A DNA stretch of 64,000 nt from Drosophila miranda (GCF_003369915.1 NC_046677.1:6448001-6512000), one strand, 5' to 3'; counted from the stretch's first letter, positions 32,704 to 44,839 are shown. Program-made: numbers and translations. Notes: generated by a model not told the origin, from the letters alone.

Positions 32704-33895
32704 ATGGCTGATGAAAATACCGCTGCAGCAGCTGCAGGCGGCGAGGACAAAAAGCTGTCGGATATTTTCCTAAGTGGCTGGAATCTATATGAAGAGCTAG
32801 ACGTAAGCGAGCTTCCATTCAATGGCAGCGAATTTCAGGTGAGATATTCATTCCGACATATCTATGCGTATGAGTCTGCAAATTGTTGTAATTTTATATC
32901 CACAGAACAAAGTAAAAACTGCCTTGGGCCACTTTGAAGAGGCAACAGTGATCGTGAATCAAGTCGGCATGTTCAGTCCCAACGAGCTGATTGACGAAGT
33001 CTCCACCGATTCGCTGCCGTTTATGTTGTTGCCTTACTTTTTGGGGAAGCTTACCACCAAAATTAACAATCCCACCAGCACAGAGATCTTGGATCTGGCG
33101 GAAATTTACTTCAAGGACCATCTGCAACGTTGCCAGGAGTACGAGCTATGTGAGGCCCCTAAGGGGACAGTGCAAGAGGACAACCAAGTGGAAAAGAGCG
33201 AGCAGCGGGAGCTCATGGAAGCCGCCTTTAACCGCAATGACAAAATTGCTAAGTATCGTAAGATGAAGGAAATCGATGAGTACATGGGTAGAATGCGTGC
33301 TGCCGTTCAAAATAAGTCGGCGGATGATGAAGTGCGCAGGGAGTTCTTTTTGAAATATCTGGACAAGAGCATCATCGACAGCAAGAACGAATTGGAATCG
33401 TTGTGCATGATGAAAAAGCTGTCCAAAATGCGTATTGCTCGATTGGCAGGTGGCGAAGCCACCACTGATGATGATACTCCATCCACATCTGGCAAACCGT
33501 CGGGATCACGAGGCCATGGTCATGGCCATAGTCATCACCACCACCATGCACCCAAACCGAAGCCACTGCAGCCATTTATCATCACACGTAATGCTACACA
33601 GAAGGCCGTTTTTGGCTTGGGCTATCCCAGCTTGCCCGTCATGAGCGTGGATGAGTTTTATCAGCAGCGCGTTGACGAGGGCATATTCCCCGATGCGGAG
33701 ATGTCGGCCAAAATGAATCAGGCCCAGGCAATAGCGGCTGCCCGTGATCCCAACGAGAAGGAGGATGAGGAGAAAGCCGTGGAGGATCAGCTAATTGAAG
33801 AGGACGATCCGGAGAATCTGGCGCGTATGCGGCGCATGGATGAGTACAAAGATGTGGTGCGCCGTGGGGACGGAAATCGTCATAATCGCAGTTAA
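32704..33895 (+). CDS. Tap42: Tap42, regulatory alpha-4/IGBP1 subunit of PP2A-type phosphatases
   Basis: Two exons (32704-32838 and 32906-33895) give 374 residues. The TAP42 family signature is clear: SDIFLSGWNLYEELD, KVKTALGHFEEATVIVNQVGMFSPNELIDEVSTDSLPFMLLPYFLGKL and YFKDHLQRCQEYELC, a helical-repeat domain over about residues 1-240 that binds PP2A, PP4 and PP6 catalytic subunits. A His-rich linker (HGHGHSHHHHH) and a conserved C-terminal block (GLGYPSLPVMSVDEFYQQRV) follow. It protects latent phosphatase catalytic subunits and links to TOR signalling. Its ATG is preceded by an in-frame stretch without a better start. Confidence 0.95.
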
Positions 33896-34298
33896 GGAAC
33901 TCATTTGTACTTTTGTATTTTAAAAATTAAAAACAAAAACTCCAGCGTGCAGATTTATTTTTAAAAATATATATTTGTCAGCCTATAAGATGCTTCTGGT
34001 GTCAATCTAAAAACATCGGTGCTTGAGAAAAAATATTGGTGTCCCAAACATCGATAACATCGATGTTTCTCCAGCTCTAATTCCAACTTCACCACCGCTA
34101 ATAACAACAACAAAAAGGCTTGAGGGCACATACAAATTATCAAAAGTCTTGCTTAAAAGCACAAATACGCAATTGCAAACAATTCAATAAACTCCTCGCA
34201 CAACTAAGCAGCTGAGAGCAGTCAGTTATCCGAATAACGAGAGTGATAACATATATGTAGTTTTGGTTATCCCGTAGCAACAACACAGAACCAGCAAG

Positions 34299-34619
34299 AT
34301 GTCTGTCAGCGATTTCATCAAGGGCCTGCCAATTCATGATTCCAATAATTTCACTCACCTGAGCAACGAGCACGGAATACGAACGTCTCAAAAGCGCGCC
34401 TCTGTGTATTTGCCCACCGAAGATGAGGCCTCGGAGCAGCTTATTGTAATGGACAAGCGATGCGTGCTACTGCGCTATCTCACCCAACAGTGGGACAAGA
34501 AGACATTGCAGCGTAAACGTGAGCATGGCAACGAGGGCAACGCCAACAGCTCCACCCCCATTGGCAATGGCAGCAACAGCAAAAAGCGCCCACGCATAGA
34601 TCCCAACGAGCTGAACTGA
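34299..34619 (+). CDS. DDA1, DET1- and DDB1-associated protein of the CRL4 ubiquitin ligase
   Basis: A single exon of 106 codons. The N-terminal SVSDFIKGLPIHDSNNFTHL and SVYLPTEDEASEQLIVMDKRCVLLRYLTQQWDKK are the DDA1 family core, which stabilises DDB1-CUL4 assemblies in the nucleus. The C-terminus is low-complexity (Asn/Gly/Ser) with a basic KKRPRIDP end. Length fits the family (about 100 residues). A palindromic MITE begins 44 nt after the stop codon, so it probably lies in or at the end of the 3' UTR. Confidence 0.93.
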   Translation: MSVSDFIKGLPIHDSNNFTHLSNEHGIRTSQKRASVYLPTEDEASEQLIVMDKRCVLLRYLTQQWDKKTLQRKREHGNEGNANSSTPIGNGSNSKKRPRIDPNELN

Positions 34620-34662
34620 GCGGCAAGACACCGACCAATCTGAAGGAACCTTCGAACGCATA

Positions 34663-35009
34663 CAGTGGGTAACTTTAATATTCGGCATTTTTTTTTTTTC
34701 AACTTCAAACGCGAATAAAATGCATTAAACTACAAAAAAATAAAAAAATTTAATGAGGGAATAAAGTATAATAATGATTTTATTTTAAATGAAGATAGAA
34801 AATATAATAAAACAAAAAAAAGCTTTGTTTAATTATATTTTCTATCTTCATTTAAAATAAAATCATTATTATATATACCTCTCTGAAAAGGTAAAACTTC
34901 AAGCGTTGTTCCCTCATTAAAATTTGTTTATTTTTTTTCTAGTTTAATGCATTTTATTCGCGTTTGAAGTTGGAAAAAAAAAAATGCCGAATATTAAAGT
35001 TACCCACTG
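34663..35009. mobile_element. palindromic MITE of Tc1/mariner type
   Basis: The left end CAGTGGGTAACTTTAATATT and the right end are perfect inverted repeats, and the two arms (about 160-185 bp each) pair along nearly their whole length with the centre near 34,820. TA is present on both sides (34661-34662 and 35010-35011), fitting a TA target duplication of Tc1/mariner elements, whose ends typically start CAGT. There is no transposase. The right arm has one interruption of about 35 bp (TATATACCTCTCTGAAAAGG region). Confidence 0.85.
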
Positions 35010-35268
35010 TATATACTTACGTTTATCCCCCCTCCCCTCATGTGCACGCATAAATATGTTTTTAATCAATTCACCAAGTACAAAAACATTTATGGATATG
35101 TATTAAACGAATGTCCAATTACCAGATTTTTTTGTTTACATACTCAGAGTTGCAGACATTCTGTAATCCAAAATAAAAAATTATAAAAACCATGTATGAG
35201 GTGCTCCAATATATTTTTTCCTTTTTAAAGACAATGATTGGACTTGACTACAGTACTTTAACGGCTAT

Positions 35269-35838
35269 CTAATGGTGTCCCAGGTCTTTTGGATCTGGTT
35301 TGCCATACTGCTTCTCCCATTTGACCACGTAATCCTTCTTTCGTTGCTCCCGCTTGGCGAAATACTCGGGAAACTGGGCCTTCTCCAGCGGATGCCAGTA
35401 ATCCAAAAGCCAATCGGGCGGGATGACCTCACGCTCGAAGGCGCACCCACCAGGGCTGTTGGCAACTGTAAATGGTACATGTCAATGATTTCACGTTACA
35501 ATTAGAGGCAGGCTGTTTTGTTTACAGGTCTTGGGCTGGAAATGCTTCGTCTCGAAGAGCTCCTTCTGACCACAGGCCAACAGTCGAATGCCTTCACCCA
35601 GATCCTTGCAGCGGTTCTCGTCGAAACGTGCGCGCATCTGCACAGCCCGATAGCGGTAGTCATGTCTATTAGGGAGTTAACGAATCAAGATGCACTTCGT
35701 CATTATATAATCTGCAGCAGATATGTTTAACTAAACTTGCCGTCGGTCGTACCACGCCTCCAGATTGCGCAGGGCACGCTTGTACAAGCTGCACACCTGG
35801 CGCTTGTGCGAAGCAATTGCCAAGGGGACTTGGGCCAT
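35269..35838 (-). CDS. ND-B22: ND-B22 / NDUFB9, LYR-family subunit of mitochondrial complex I
   Basis: Three exons (35838-35741, 35665-35526, 35465-35269) give 144 residues. MAQVPLAIASHKRQVCSLYKRALRNLEAWYDRR holds the LYR-type motif. It is followed by YRYRAVQMRARFDENR and the conserved CAFEREVIPPDWLLDYWHPLEKAQFPEYFAKREQ and KQYGKPDPKDLGHH end typical of NDUFB9. It sits in the membrane arm of NADH dehydrogenase. Intron 1 begins GCAAGT instead of GT, a GC-AG intron. The promoter region holds a DRE and Motif-6-like element at 35940-35975. It corresponds to CG9306 in D. melanogaster, from memory. Confidence 0.92.
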
Positions 35839-35939
35839 CGTTTTTATTGGCTAAATTTGATAAATTCTATAAAATTACTGCTCCGATTCAGCACAGCAAC
35901 AAAAACAGCTGTCAAATAGTGGTGTGCATTTATCGGGCC

Positions 35940-35975
35940 TATCGATACAAAAAATATACCTCAGAAATATACCGA
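35940..35975 (-). promoter_or_regulatory. ND-B22 promoter module: DRE plus Motif-6-like element
   Basis: TATCGATA (35940-35947) and CCTCAGAAATATACCGA (35959-35975) lie about 100 nt upstream of the start codon. The second is identical over 17 bp to those of Tap42 and RpL24, with the DRE nearer the gene in each case. Confidence 0.75.
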
Positions 35976-36098
35976 AACATACCGTCTCATTTTCAACAGT
36001 TTTATGAAAAAATTTGTAAATGTATCAAACAAAATGATTTAATAAATTATACATAATAAGCAATTAAAATTAGGTATCTTGTATATACAAAATGCATA

Positions 36099-38273
36099 TT
36101 AATCTTCTAGCTGCATAACATTCACGATACACTGAACAATATGATCGGGTATATTCAGCGGGCTCTCGCACAAGTCGTCCGTATTTTTGTCATACATATA
36201 AATTTCATTGACGACACGATTCTCGTTGTCGGGATCCTGGGACGATACAAGGACCAATGATCCTTCTGACAGCGCGGAAAGGATTTGTTCTATGCCATTT
36301 TCAGTAGCAGGCGACGCGACAGGCTTGTCCGGGCCTAATGTTTGTGAGGATAATGTTTGATCGGCAATTAAATCAACTAGAAATGCCCCTGTTGGTTTGC
36401 CCGTTGGCCCATCAGATCCAGCTTCAATGTCGTTGACATTGCTTAGGGTACCATCGTCCATGTTAACGATGGTATTATCACGTGGCCTACTAATATCTAC
36501 TATACACTCTTGATCGTCTGATAAAAGCGCATTTAAGTCCTCCTGCAGCTCTCCTCTATTCACATTACTACATCCTGTTTGTTCGGTTTTGATGACTGCT
36601 TCTTCCTTAATGGATTTCATGGCCTGATCCTCCATTTTTTTTTTCTTCGAGACGCGTTGGCGTGGCTTTCGCTTGGCCGCACCGACTCCTTCGTTCTCAT
36701 CCGCATCCAAAGCCTTGCATCTTTTGGCCCAGGCGTGTTTTCCGAACATCTTTTTGGTGACATGCTCATTTTCATAGACCGTATCTCCATCGCTCAGGCT
36801 TCGCGCTGCTTTGCTTACCAGCGATTTTGTACGCTAGAATAAGAACAATTTTAAGATCTATAACTAACACGTTGAGACAACTCAAACCCACCTTCTTAGT
36901 GTTGCCAGCCTGAGCAGACATAATATCATGCCACTGGCGCTCTTTTTCCACACGGTCGCGATCCTCCTGCTCCAGTTGATCCTTCAGCTCCTGTATATTA
37001 AAGGCTTTGGGATAAAGCAGAGCCTTGTTGATCAGCTGGCTATTGGTTCGCTCCTCCCTCTTGTACTTGAGCTTGAGATCGCGCCGCGTACGCTGCGGAA
37101 ACATTTGGCACATCAGAGAGAAGTCCGTGCCGATAATCTGCAAGCTTCGATAGAAGCGTACTGTCTCCTCGGCAGACCAGTACGGGGTGCGCCTGTGACG
37201 CTTATAAAATCCATTGTCACCTATGCAGGATAAATGCAAATATTAATATATATGAAATATAACCATGTTTCAGCCTTACCAGTAGTCTCATCCATGAGTA
37301 TTAGCGAAGAGTTGGCGAGCACCTTGCGGGCTTCCACCTCGGCTGTGGTTTCGATCTCCAGGGTCTTCTCATCAATGATCATCTCTCCGTTGGCATCGAG
37401 TTTCAATTGGGGAACGGGCATGGCTGAGGTTGGCTCTTCTTTGGCGTCTATCAGCTGATCTGTAGTGGGCTTCGTTTCCTCAGCACTGGACTCTGCTTTT
37501 ATTGTGGTAACCAGGGGCTTTTGTTCCATGGGATTGTTTAGGGGGTTGTAGAAGATCATGTCGAACATTTTAAAAGTTGATTTATCTGGAATACCGTTGT
37601 TGAAGCGCGTCTCGAAATCTCTTCGAGCGTTCACGCGCTGTCCCGCCTGCATGGCCTGGCTCTTATCGTCCCCCTTGCGAAGCTTTCCGCCGCCTTCCGA
37701 GTAAGCCGAGCAAGTGGATTCCGTGCGGATGCGTCCCATTCCAGGACTCATGACAGGTGGAAAGTATTTGTACGGGGACGGTGGCATGGGCGAGGCTGCC
37801 TGTTGCGGCGTGCCCATCGACGAGCCGCTGAGATAGCGCTCCCTGCGTGTGGGCGTTGCTGGAGACTGATACTCCCCATCGTAGTCGCCGCCCATGGGCG
37901 AACCAACAAAACTATTCCTTCTCTGGCCAAATACAGGGGTCGGACGCACTCGTTGGCGTGCCTGGGTCGTCTTGCTCGGCGACATGGGATATCCATTCGC
38001 GGTTTTCTGCAAATCCATTTGTATCACATTATCCTCGATCTCAGATTGAAACACCTCCTCCAGTTGCCCAGCCGAGCTGACGGGCATTTTGAAAGCCATT
38101 GCATCGGCATCTTCAAGCTCCCCAGTCGCCGCAATGGCTTCTTCTTCAACGTCTGTCCCTATCGCCTGCTCCTCTGGCTCTTCCTTCGGCTCTTCAAGAT
38201 CTTCTTTACGCGCCTTGCGCTTGACGTGCGAAAGATTGGCCATAGCCTTGAAGCGCTGGCGCCGCATTGACAT
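36099..38273 (-). CDS. Bdp1: Bdp1, TFIIIB B'' subunit for RNA polymerase III
   Basis: Three exons (38273-37280, 37220-36892, 36833-36099) give 685 residues. The N-terminus is MSMRRQRFKAMANLSHVKRKARK, basic. A long acidic and Ser/Pro-rich region follows. The hallmark is the SANT/Myb domain in exon 2: RTPYWSAEETVRFYRSLQIIGTDFSLMCQMFPQRTRRDLKLKYKREER. This is the extended SANT domain that holds TFIIIB together on DNA and opens the promoter for Pol III. The C-terminus is acidic and ends VMQLED. The partner TFIIIC subunit is encoded about 17 kb away. It corresponds to CG9305, from memory. Confidence 0.92.
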
Positions 38274-39489
38274 CCTCTCCTAGTTTTATTAAGTCCTTTT
38301 CCAACTGAAATGCAATTTCACACAACAAATTGAAATAAAAATACATAGGTGCAACAAACACAAAATCGCACCACGAGTTTCTTTAGCCTAGAGTTGGTAA
38401 ACGTTAAATACTACAGCACAGTGGTTCAAGGCTTGCAGAAAAACGTTTATGAAGAATATCATATCTATTACATATTTCACAGACACCCCAAACATTTATT
38501 TTTTGTTTGTTTTTAAAGAGCACAGGTGCATTATTGTATACAAATATTTTATTGCTTTTATATGACTATTGTGTTTTACAGTGTCCACTGTCCAGTGCTC
38601 AGTGTTGTCGACTGCTCGAAGTCTGTCACAGACGGTGCTGCCGATTACGCTTTTTCCCGTCAGATCTGGCTTTTTTTTGAAGACCAAATGCGGGAAAAAT
38701 TGATGAATTGCGGGAAACGGTAATTCTGGATTGGAATCAAACGCGGAAATTGAGCGGGTATTACGCCAGGTTAATCTGGTTAAGACATAACTAGGGAATT
38801 CGATGAAACTAATCAGGACCAATAGCATTCTGTGCATAAGATAAAGTTTTATTCAGTGAAAGGATATAACTAGTTCTTATTTAAATATACAGGTGGTGAT
38901 CGCGAAGTCTTGGAAAATGCTGTTTTGACCACGAAGTGCCATGGTACGACTATGACGTAGTAATCCGAATCAGAAGCAAGCCCCAAAGAGCTGGATGAGT
39001 TAATGAAAATTCTATAAAATACATATGAAATATCACTTAAATAAAAAATTATAAACACCATTATTAAGGTTTTTTTTTTTTATTTTTTTTGAAAATGCTA
39101 AGCTGTTTTTCGTTTTCTTCAAGTTAGAAACAGCTTTTTTTTCTGATGAAAAGTAGGCAACACTGTTCACACATTTCCCAGCACTTCACCCTGTAACGAC
39201 ACAAAAACACCAACAATAACATAAGCCGAGCACAATTGTGCAGCATGCACGTTTTTTTCAATTGGTTAGAAATGATAAGAATTGAAATAACATAACCAAC
39301 CTCTCGTGCATTGGGACACCTGTCAAGTCGATAGCCAGGACACAGAAACAAAATTTTGCAGTTTAAAGTCAACGAATGTGAGTGTGCGAGTAAATTATTG
39401 CGGAAGGAAAATTAATAACAGAGAGCGAGCTGCCCCGTCCCTCATTCAGCTGTTATGCAAGCAGGGGGCAGACAATTGAATTAGCCGGC
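38274..39489. other. divergent intergenic region between Bdp1 and the STARD7-like gene
   Basis: 1.2 kb of AT-rich sequence, presumably holding both promoters and UTRs. I see no gene and no strong known motif. Confidence 0.5.
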
Positions 39490-40889
39490 ATGCTGCTCAA
39501 TCGATTTGTCTCGGCAATAAAGACCCAGTCCAGGGAGACTCTACGCGCCTGGAGCTATCAGTGCGAGTCGATTTTCGCCCAGCGCTCTCGACGCATCCAG
39601 CAGTTGCTAACATTCTATCAGTCGGTCTACGGCACACAGGGTCTCAAGCAGCTATGGCGCGCCTATTACCGTCGCGAGCTGCAACCGCCTATACGTGGAT
39701 TAATGCTGAGTGCGGTGGGCCTCATGGGATTGAACATCAAGCGGATGGGCAGCGATGGCTTCGACTGGAACAAGGAGCGCCTGGCGCTCTCCAATTTCGA
39801 CATGTGCCGGCGGGACATTGAGTTCATCAACACACTGCCAAATAACCAGCTATGTGATCGTTGCAAGGCAAAGAACATGAAATACTGCTACTGCCTGTTG
39901 GGGAATCAGAGGTGTCGGAAGGGCGGTGCAAACGTCCCGTCGATGGGCAAGCAGGGGCTGGCTCCAGGTGCGGGTGCGGGTGCGGGTCCGGGTCCGGGTC
40001 CGGACACCGGTACCATACGCAACTGTCAGAAGCCCTTGGAGTTGGATACTCGAGATGCGCCAGCGGGAGTGGTTCGGATTCAGGCCCAAGACGATCACAC
40101 ATGGGAGCCGTACTTTAGTAAAAACGAGTTTAGCATATGGAGGCGAGAGGAACAGTCCTCTTTATACTCATATAAGGTAAACTTAAGTGCAAATTGTGCA
40201 ATGTTCAGTACATCTTCAGAGGTTGTAATGCTTGTGGTTCCCAACCCTCCTAATAGGTATATGCACGCTTTGATGACATCACAGCAGACGATTTCCTCCA
40301 TGTGCAAACAGATCTTGATTATCGCCGACAGTGGGACGATACGGCCCTGAGACTGGAGCTTATAAGCGAGGATCCCGTGCCGGGGAGTAATTCGCATTTG
40401 ATCTACTGGGAAATGCAGTGGCCGCGCCTGTTTGCCAACCGGGACTATGTCTACTGCCGGCGCTACATAAGGGATGAGACGCGGAAGATGATATTCATTT
40501 GCAATCGCGGGGCCAAGCACAGCACATATCCAGCACTGCCCGGAAAGGTGAGGGTGACCGACTACTGGAGCCTTATGGTTATCAAGCCCTTCCGCGGATT
40601 CCACGAGCCTGGCCTGCATTTCATACTCACCTATTACGATGACCCAGGGATACCCATACCGCAGAACATCAAATCTTGGGTAACCCAGAAGCAAATGCCC
40701 GAGTTCCTAACCAAAATGTATGTGGCCACAAAGAACTATGCCTGCACGCGTGCCCTCAAAATGAAGGACATGTTCAGTAGATTTAACCTGGCCAACGAGG
40801 AGTACACGGCCAATGCTCAGCGTGGCAGCTGGCTGGGAAGTCTGTCCCGGACCAAGGTGAACAGTCGTGACAATGAGACGAAGCGTTGA
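39490..40889 (+). CDS. STARD7-like START-domain lipid transfer protein
   Basis: Two exons (39490-40176 and 40257-40889) give 439 residues. The N-terminus (MLLNRFVSAIKTQSRETLRAW) is basic and amphipathic, like a mitochondrial presequence, with a short hydrophobic segment at GLMLSAVGLMGLNI. A CDRCKAKNMKYCYC cluster and a Gly/Pro-Ala tract follow. The START domain spans about 200-420: DHTWEPYFSKNEFSIWRREE, ARFDDITADDFLHVQTDLDYRRQWD, EMQWPRLFANRDYVYCRRY and ILTYYDDPGIPIPQNIKSWV. STARD7 carries phosphatidylcholine to mitochondria. It probably corresponds to CG6565. Confidence 0.88.
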
Positions 40890-41667
40890 GTTAAGCTGGA
40901 TCTCCTCTTCTCATTCATAAGGCTCCTCCCTGCCCTGCAAAACATACCCTTGGATCCCTTCATCTATTTCTAACGATTTTTCAAATATTTTGGCAAAATT
41001 AACCTATTTCTAGCATTAAATCAAATTTCATAGAACACCACAGCGAAGAAAAATGTGCAATATTCGAGAGTGTGTAGGCAGTTTGCCCTCATGAAATGTG
41101 TGCCACATGGATAAGGCTTTATATATATAGTATATATCTCTATATAGCTATTGAATTCAAAATATATAAATATATTAGGTTAAATATTGTTTTTAAAGCA
41201 AATAGAAATTATTGAAATTACGTGTACAATAAAAATTATACTTCATATACCTCCATGTACCATATTATACAGTAGGTCAAATGCTAAGGGTAGAAAATTA
41301 CACCTTCCTTTCCATTTTTTTATGTCACATTCTCATATGAGAAGAACATGGCCTGTTGTATGAATGTACCTCTTTTGTACATTGCATTCACGGGAAAGTC
41401 TCGAGTGGGCTCCGCCATGCACACGACATTCATATGGATCTTTTTACTATTCCCGGGAATTCTCTTTTCCACGATTCGCTTTTAAATGAAGCTTAAACAT
41501 AATTTATTAGTAAACACAAGCGTAGGCATACGTACAAATGTATATACTCTGCGGTAAATGGGGAAGTTAATAATATAAATTGAATACAACTAGAATTATT
41601 ACACGAACTGAGATTGCAAAGGAGATTGAGGGAGAGAACTATCGTTAGTTAGGTTGTCGACAGCGTA
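40890..41667. other. convergent 3' intergenic region
   Basis: AT-rich, between two convergent genes. It likely consists of both 3' UTRs. No gene seen. Confidence 0.5.
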
Positions 41668-43313
41668 TCACAGCTCGGTGTGGTCCGTTGTGCTCGGCGG
41701 ATTGTTCACGTAGGCAATAAAGTCCTTGCTGGTGCGTCCACCATTGTAGTCTAGCTTGATCTTGAGGTAGGAGAAATACAAAATAGTTGGATATCCACGG
41801 ACATTGTATTTGGCACAGAGTGCGGAATGCTTGGTACAGTCAATGGCGGCAAATGCAACCCGTGGATCGTCCTGCAGCGCTGTGGCGGCCGCTGTAAACT
41901 CTGGCTTAGTGTGCTTACAGTGTCCACACCCTGTGAAAAAGGCAGCATTTTAATATTTGATCCAACTGTGGACTCATTTTCGTACTTACAAGGGGCGTAG
42001 AACATGACCAGCGCATGCTTCTTGCGCTTTAGCGTCGAGCTGAAGGTCTCGTCATTGAGAAAGAGCACCTCTTTGCTATCATCTTCCTCCTCCCAGCTCT
42101 TCTCCGGCGGTGGTGGCGGCGGCGGCTCCCTGGGATCCCGCATAAAATCAACAATTTGCGATGCTTCCCGCACATTGACATCAAACTTGTAGACGCCATT
42201 CGCAAAGTACTTGACCGTTGGGTATCCCTTGACCTTGTACTTCTCGGCAATCGGTTGCTCTTTGGTGGCATCCAAGGCGGCCAATAAACCGGGCACCTTT
42301 TGCTGCTTCATCTCCAGCGCTGCCTTTTCATACTCGGGCTTCATGCGCTTGCAGTGGCCGCACCAGGGTGCATAGAACATAACTAAGGCGGTCTTCTCTT
42401 CTTTCAATGCGGGCTCAAAGCCCTGGCTGGTGAGATGAACTATTTCTGAGTTGGTATCCGCTGACCATTCGGGTTCCTTGGGCTTGGGCGTGGGCTTTGT
42501 GTTGGGATTTAGCATGAACGCCACCAAGGCGTCCTTGGTGTTCTCACCCTCGTAGGTAAAGCGAAGCTTGCCGTTCTCAAAGTAGATCAGTGTGGGGAAT
42601 CCTGCGCAGCAAATTGTTTAGACTTTGGTGTGCAAATTACGTATCAGAGGCTTACCTGTTATGTTAAAAAGTCTGCGTACGGGGGCATTCTCCTGGCGTT
42701 CCACATTCATTGCTGCCAGCAGATAGCCACCCTGGGACTTGAGCTCTGTGGCCGCCTTGCCGTAGTCAGGCTTCATTTTCTTGCAAAAGCCACACCAGGG
42801 CACATAGAACATAACCAGCATGGGACGTATGTCCTTGCGCAGGTGTTTCGTGAATGTGGCAGAGTCACTGAAGTGCAGCACATCGTTGCCGTCAGCATCC
42901 TCTTCCCAGGGCAGATCTCCGGACGGATCACGCATAAACGTGACAATGGAACCGACACTCACCTGTCGATCGTAATCCTTGTGATAGTCGCCATCTTTGT
43001 AGTGCTTGAGCGTATACCGGTCCGGTGAGATTTTCAGCTTTTTACACAATTTCTTCCTATCCTGCTGTCCACAATCCACCAACAGCATGGTACCGGTGCC
43101 TCGTATCGCCTCTGCAGCCTCACGGAACACCCTCAGTTCGGTGCCCGCCGCCTTGGCACTGGTCACATAGAGGGCCAGGACATTGTTCTTGGTGCGCAGT
43201 AGTTTCTTAAAGTCCTTGTATTCGGACACGTCCTCCTGCACTGCAGAAGTTTTCGTTTTAGCGGCAACAAGTGCCACCAGAAGGAGCAATACTAGCTGAC
43301 CTGAGATCCACAT
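41668..43313 (-). CDS. PDIA5-like protein disulfide isomerase
   Basis: Three exons (43313-42656, 42601-41990, 41930-41668) give about 510 residues. A signal peptide (MWISGQLVLLLLVALVAA) is followed by a redox-inactive thioredoxin-like domain and three active thioredoxin domains with WCGFC, WCGHC and WCGHC. The C-terminus is HTEL, a KDEL-type ER retention signal. The order inactive-a-a-a and the CGFC site match PDIA5 and fly CG9302. It forms and rearranges disulfides in the ER. The start was placed at the ATG preceding the signal peptide because the upstream frame has no ATG. It is divergent from the J-domain gene across 320-450 nt with a DRE between. Confidence 0.93.
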
Positions 43314-43491
43314 CAGGGCTGTTCGCACTCCCCACTTAAAGGGCTTTATCGGTGTATATTGATATAGTCTTTGTTGCCTTAACCGAGCAGTTACATGTTT
43401 TATACAGTTTTTAAGCGGCAATTCAATTTATAGCCAAATGCAGTAAGAGGACGTGGACGTAGGGTTGTTGAATATCTATCAAAAATATCAT

Positions 43492-43499
43492 TATCGATA
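43492..43499. promoter_or_regulatory. DRE in the PDI / J-domain divergent promoter
   Basis: A perfect palindromic TATCGATA lies between the two divergent start codons, 179 nt from the PDI ATG and 133 nt from the first ATG of the J-domain transcript. DREF sites are typical of housekeeping promoters. Confidence 0.65.
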
Positions 43500-43762
43500 G
43501 TTTTTTGTGATATTTTATTTCTGCTGTCAGCTGTTTTCACAAACTATTTGTTTTTAAAAATAGTTTATTTTTATTTCCGTTCGCTCAAAAACATGAACTA
43601 AATTACAAAACTCGGTCCTCGAACGCTTACAATGCTAAGGCTTACCTGGCACAGGCTCAGGGTCAAGTCCACCTGTAGCCGTAAGTAAGGAAATTTTAGT
43701 TTTTGTAGTTATATAAACTAATACTATGTTTATTGCGCAGTTTGGCGGACGACGGTAGGAGG

Positions 43763-44489
43763 ATGAAGCCTAGAAATACGGAGACCCACTATACGGTTCT
43801 AAACGTAAGGAGCGACTGCAGCACCCAAGACATCCGCAACGCATTCGTGGAGCTCTCCAAGCAGGTACCAATTTCGCTGAACAGGCCGGTATATATGCGT
43901 GGTTTTCTGTATTCTTCGGTGATTTCCAGTACCATCCTGATGTCAAGACCAATGCCGCATGTTCTGAGAGAACCGCTCGTTTTGTTCAGATTTCTGAGGC
44001 ATATCGTACACTTATTAAGCCACAGTCACGCCGGGACTATGACGACAGTCTGATCTGGCTACCAAATGGCTCAGAACGCAGTCCTGTTGGCGAACACAGT
44101 GATCCCTCGCAGCCTTGGAATGTAAGGCCCAACTACGATCCTAGTCCCGGCCCCTACTATGGCATAAGGGGCTTGAAGCGTGTGTCCAACTGGCAGGTCG
44201 CGTTGGTTCTGATCGCCTTCGGCATTGTTGGTGCTTTCTTTGGCTTCACTTCCGTGAAGTAAGTTATCCGAGTATTTCGGTTAATATATTTGTATAATTC
44301 ATCGCATTTCTAACACGATGAAGGCACTCATTCGATCTGCATCGTCAAGTTCAAGACGAAGTCTCGGCAGACGCCACCATCCATCATGCCGCTGTGGTGG
44401 CAGAAGCACAGAAATATGGCAACGAGGAGCAGATGCGTCGAATGGCGGATCGCCTGGCCCGAAACCCATACAATCAGTCAGCAAAGTAG
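43763..44489 (+). CDS. J-domain membrane protein (DNAJC30-like), start unresolved
   Basis: Exons: one ending 43864, then 43930-44258 and 44324-44489. The J domain holds [27 protein letters not shown] joined across an intron to YHPDVKTN, with an intact HPD Hsp70-stimulating motif, and [18 protein letters not shown]. Near the C-terminus is a membrane segment ([20 protein letters not shown]). J domain plus one C-terminal anchor recalls the mitochondrial DNAJC30. An upstream exon (43632-43680, MLRLTWHRLRVKSTCS) looks like a mitochondrial presequence and has a GTAAGT donor, but splicing to 43741 shifts the frame by one. In-frame initiation is then at ATG 43763. Either a 1-nt indel or a different start is possible. 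Confidence 0.75.
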
Positions 44490-44839
44490 CAGAAATCAAA
44501 CGGCTTTTGTATATGTAGTGTATCTAAATTAAACGACAGAGTAGTACGATGCACTAGTTGTTTGATTTTGGATCAATACTCTGCTCTTCTCTTCATCGGC
44601 CTTCGTATGGATTTGCAAACTGTGCAAACAAGCTAGGCGCCTATGTAATCTCAACATGACGCTAATATTGCTGACCATTGGCTGTCGCGGAACGGATTTA
44701 AACGTACTGAGAAGCGCCAAAGTCAAGCTACGCTTTCCGCTTCTGATTTTAGGTGGCAAGGCTGACTATAAATGATCCAATGCAATACAAATTCTGCAAT
44801 TGATTCTGATATTTAAAAACAATTTCATCCGAATACATG

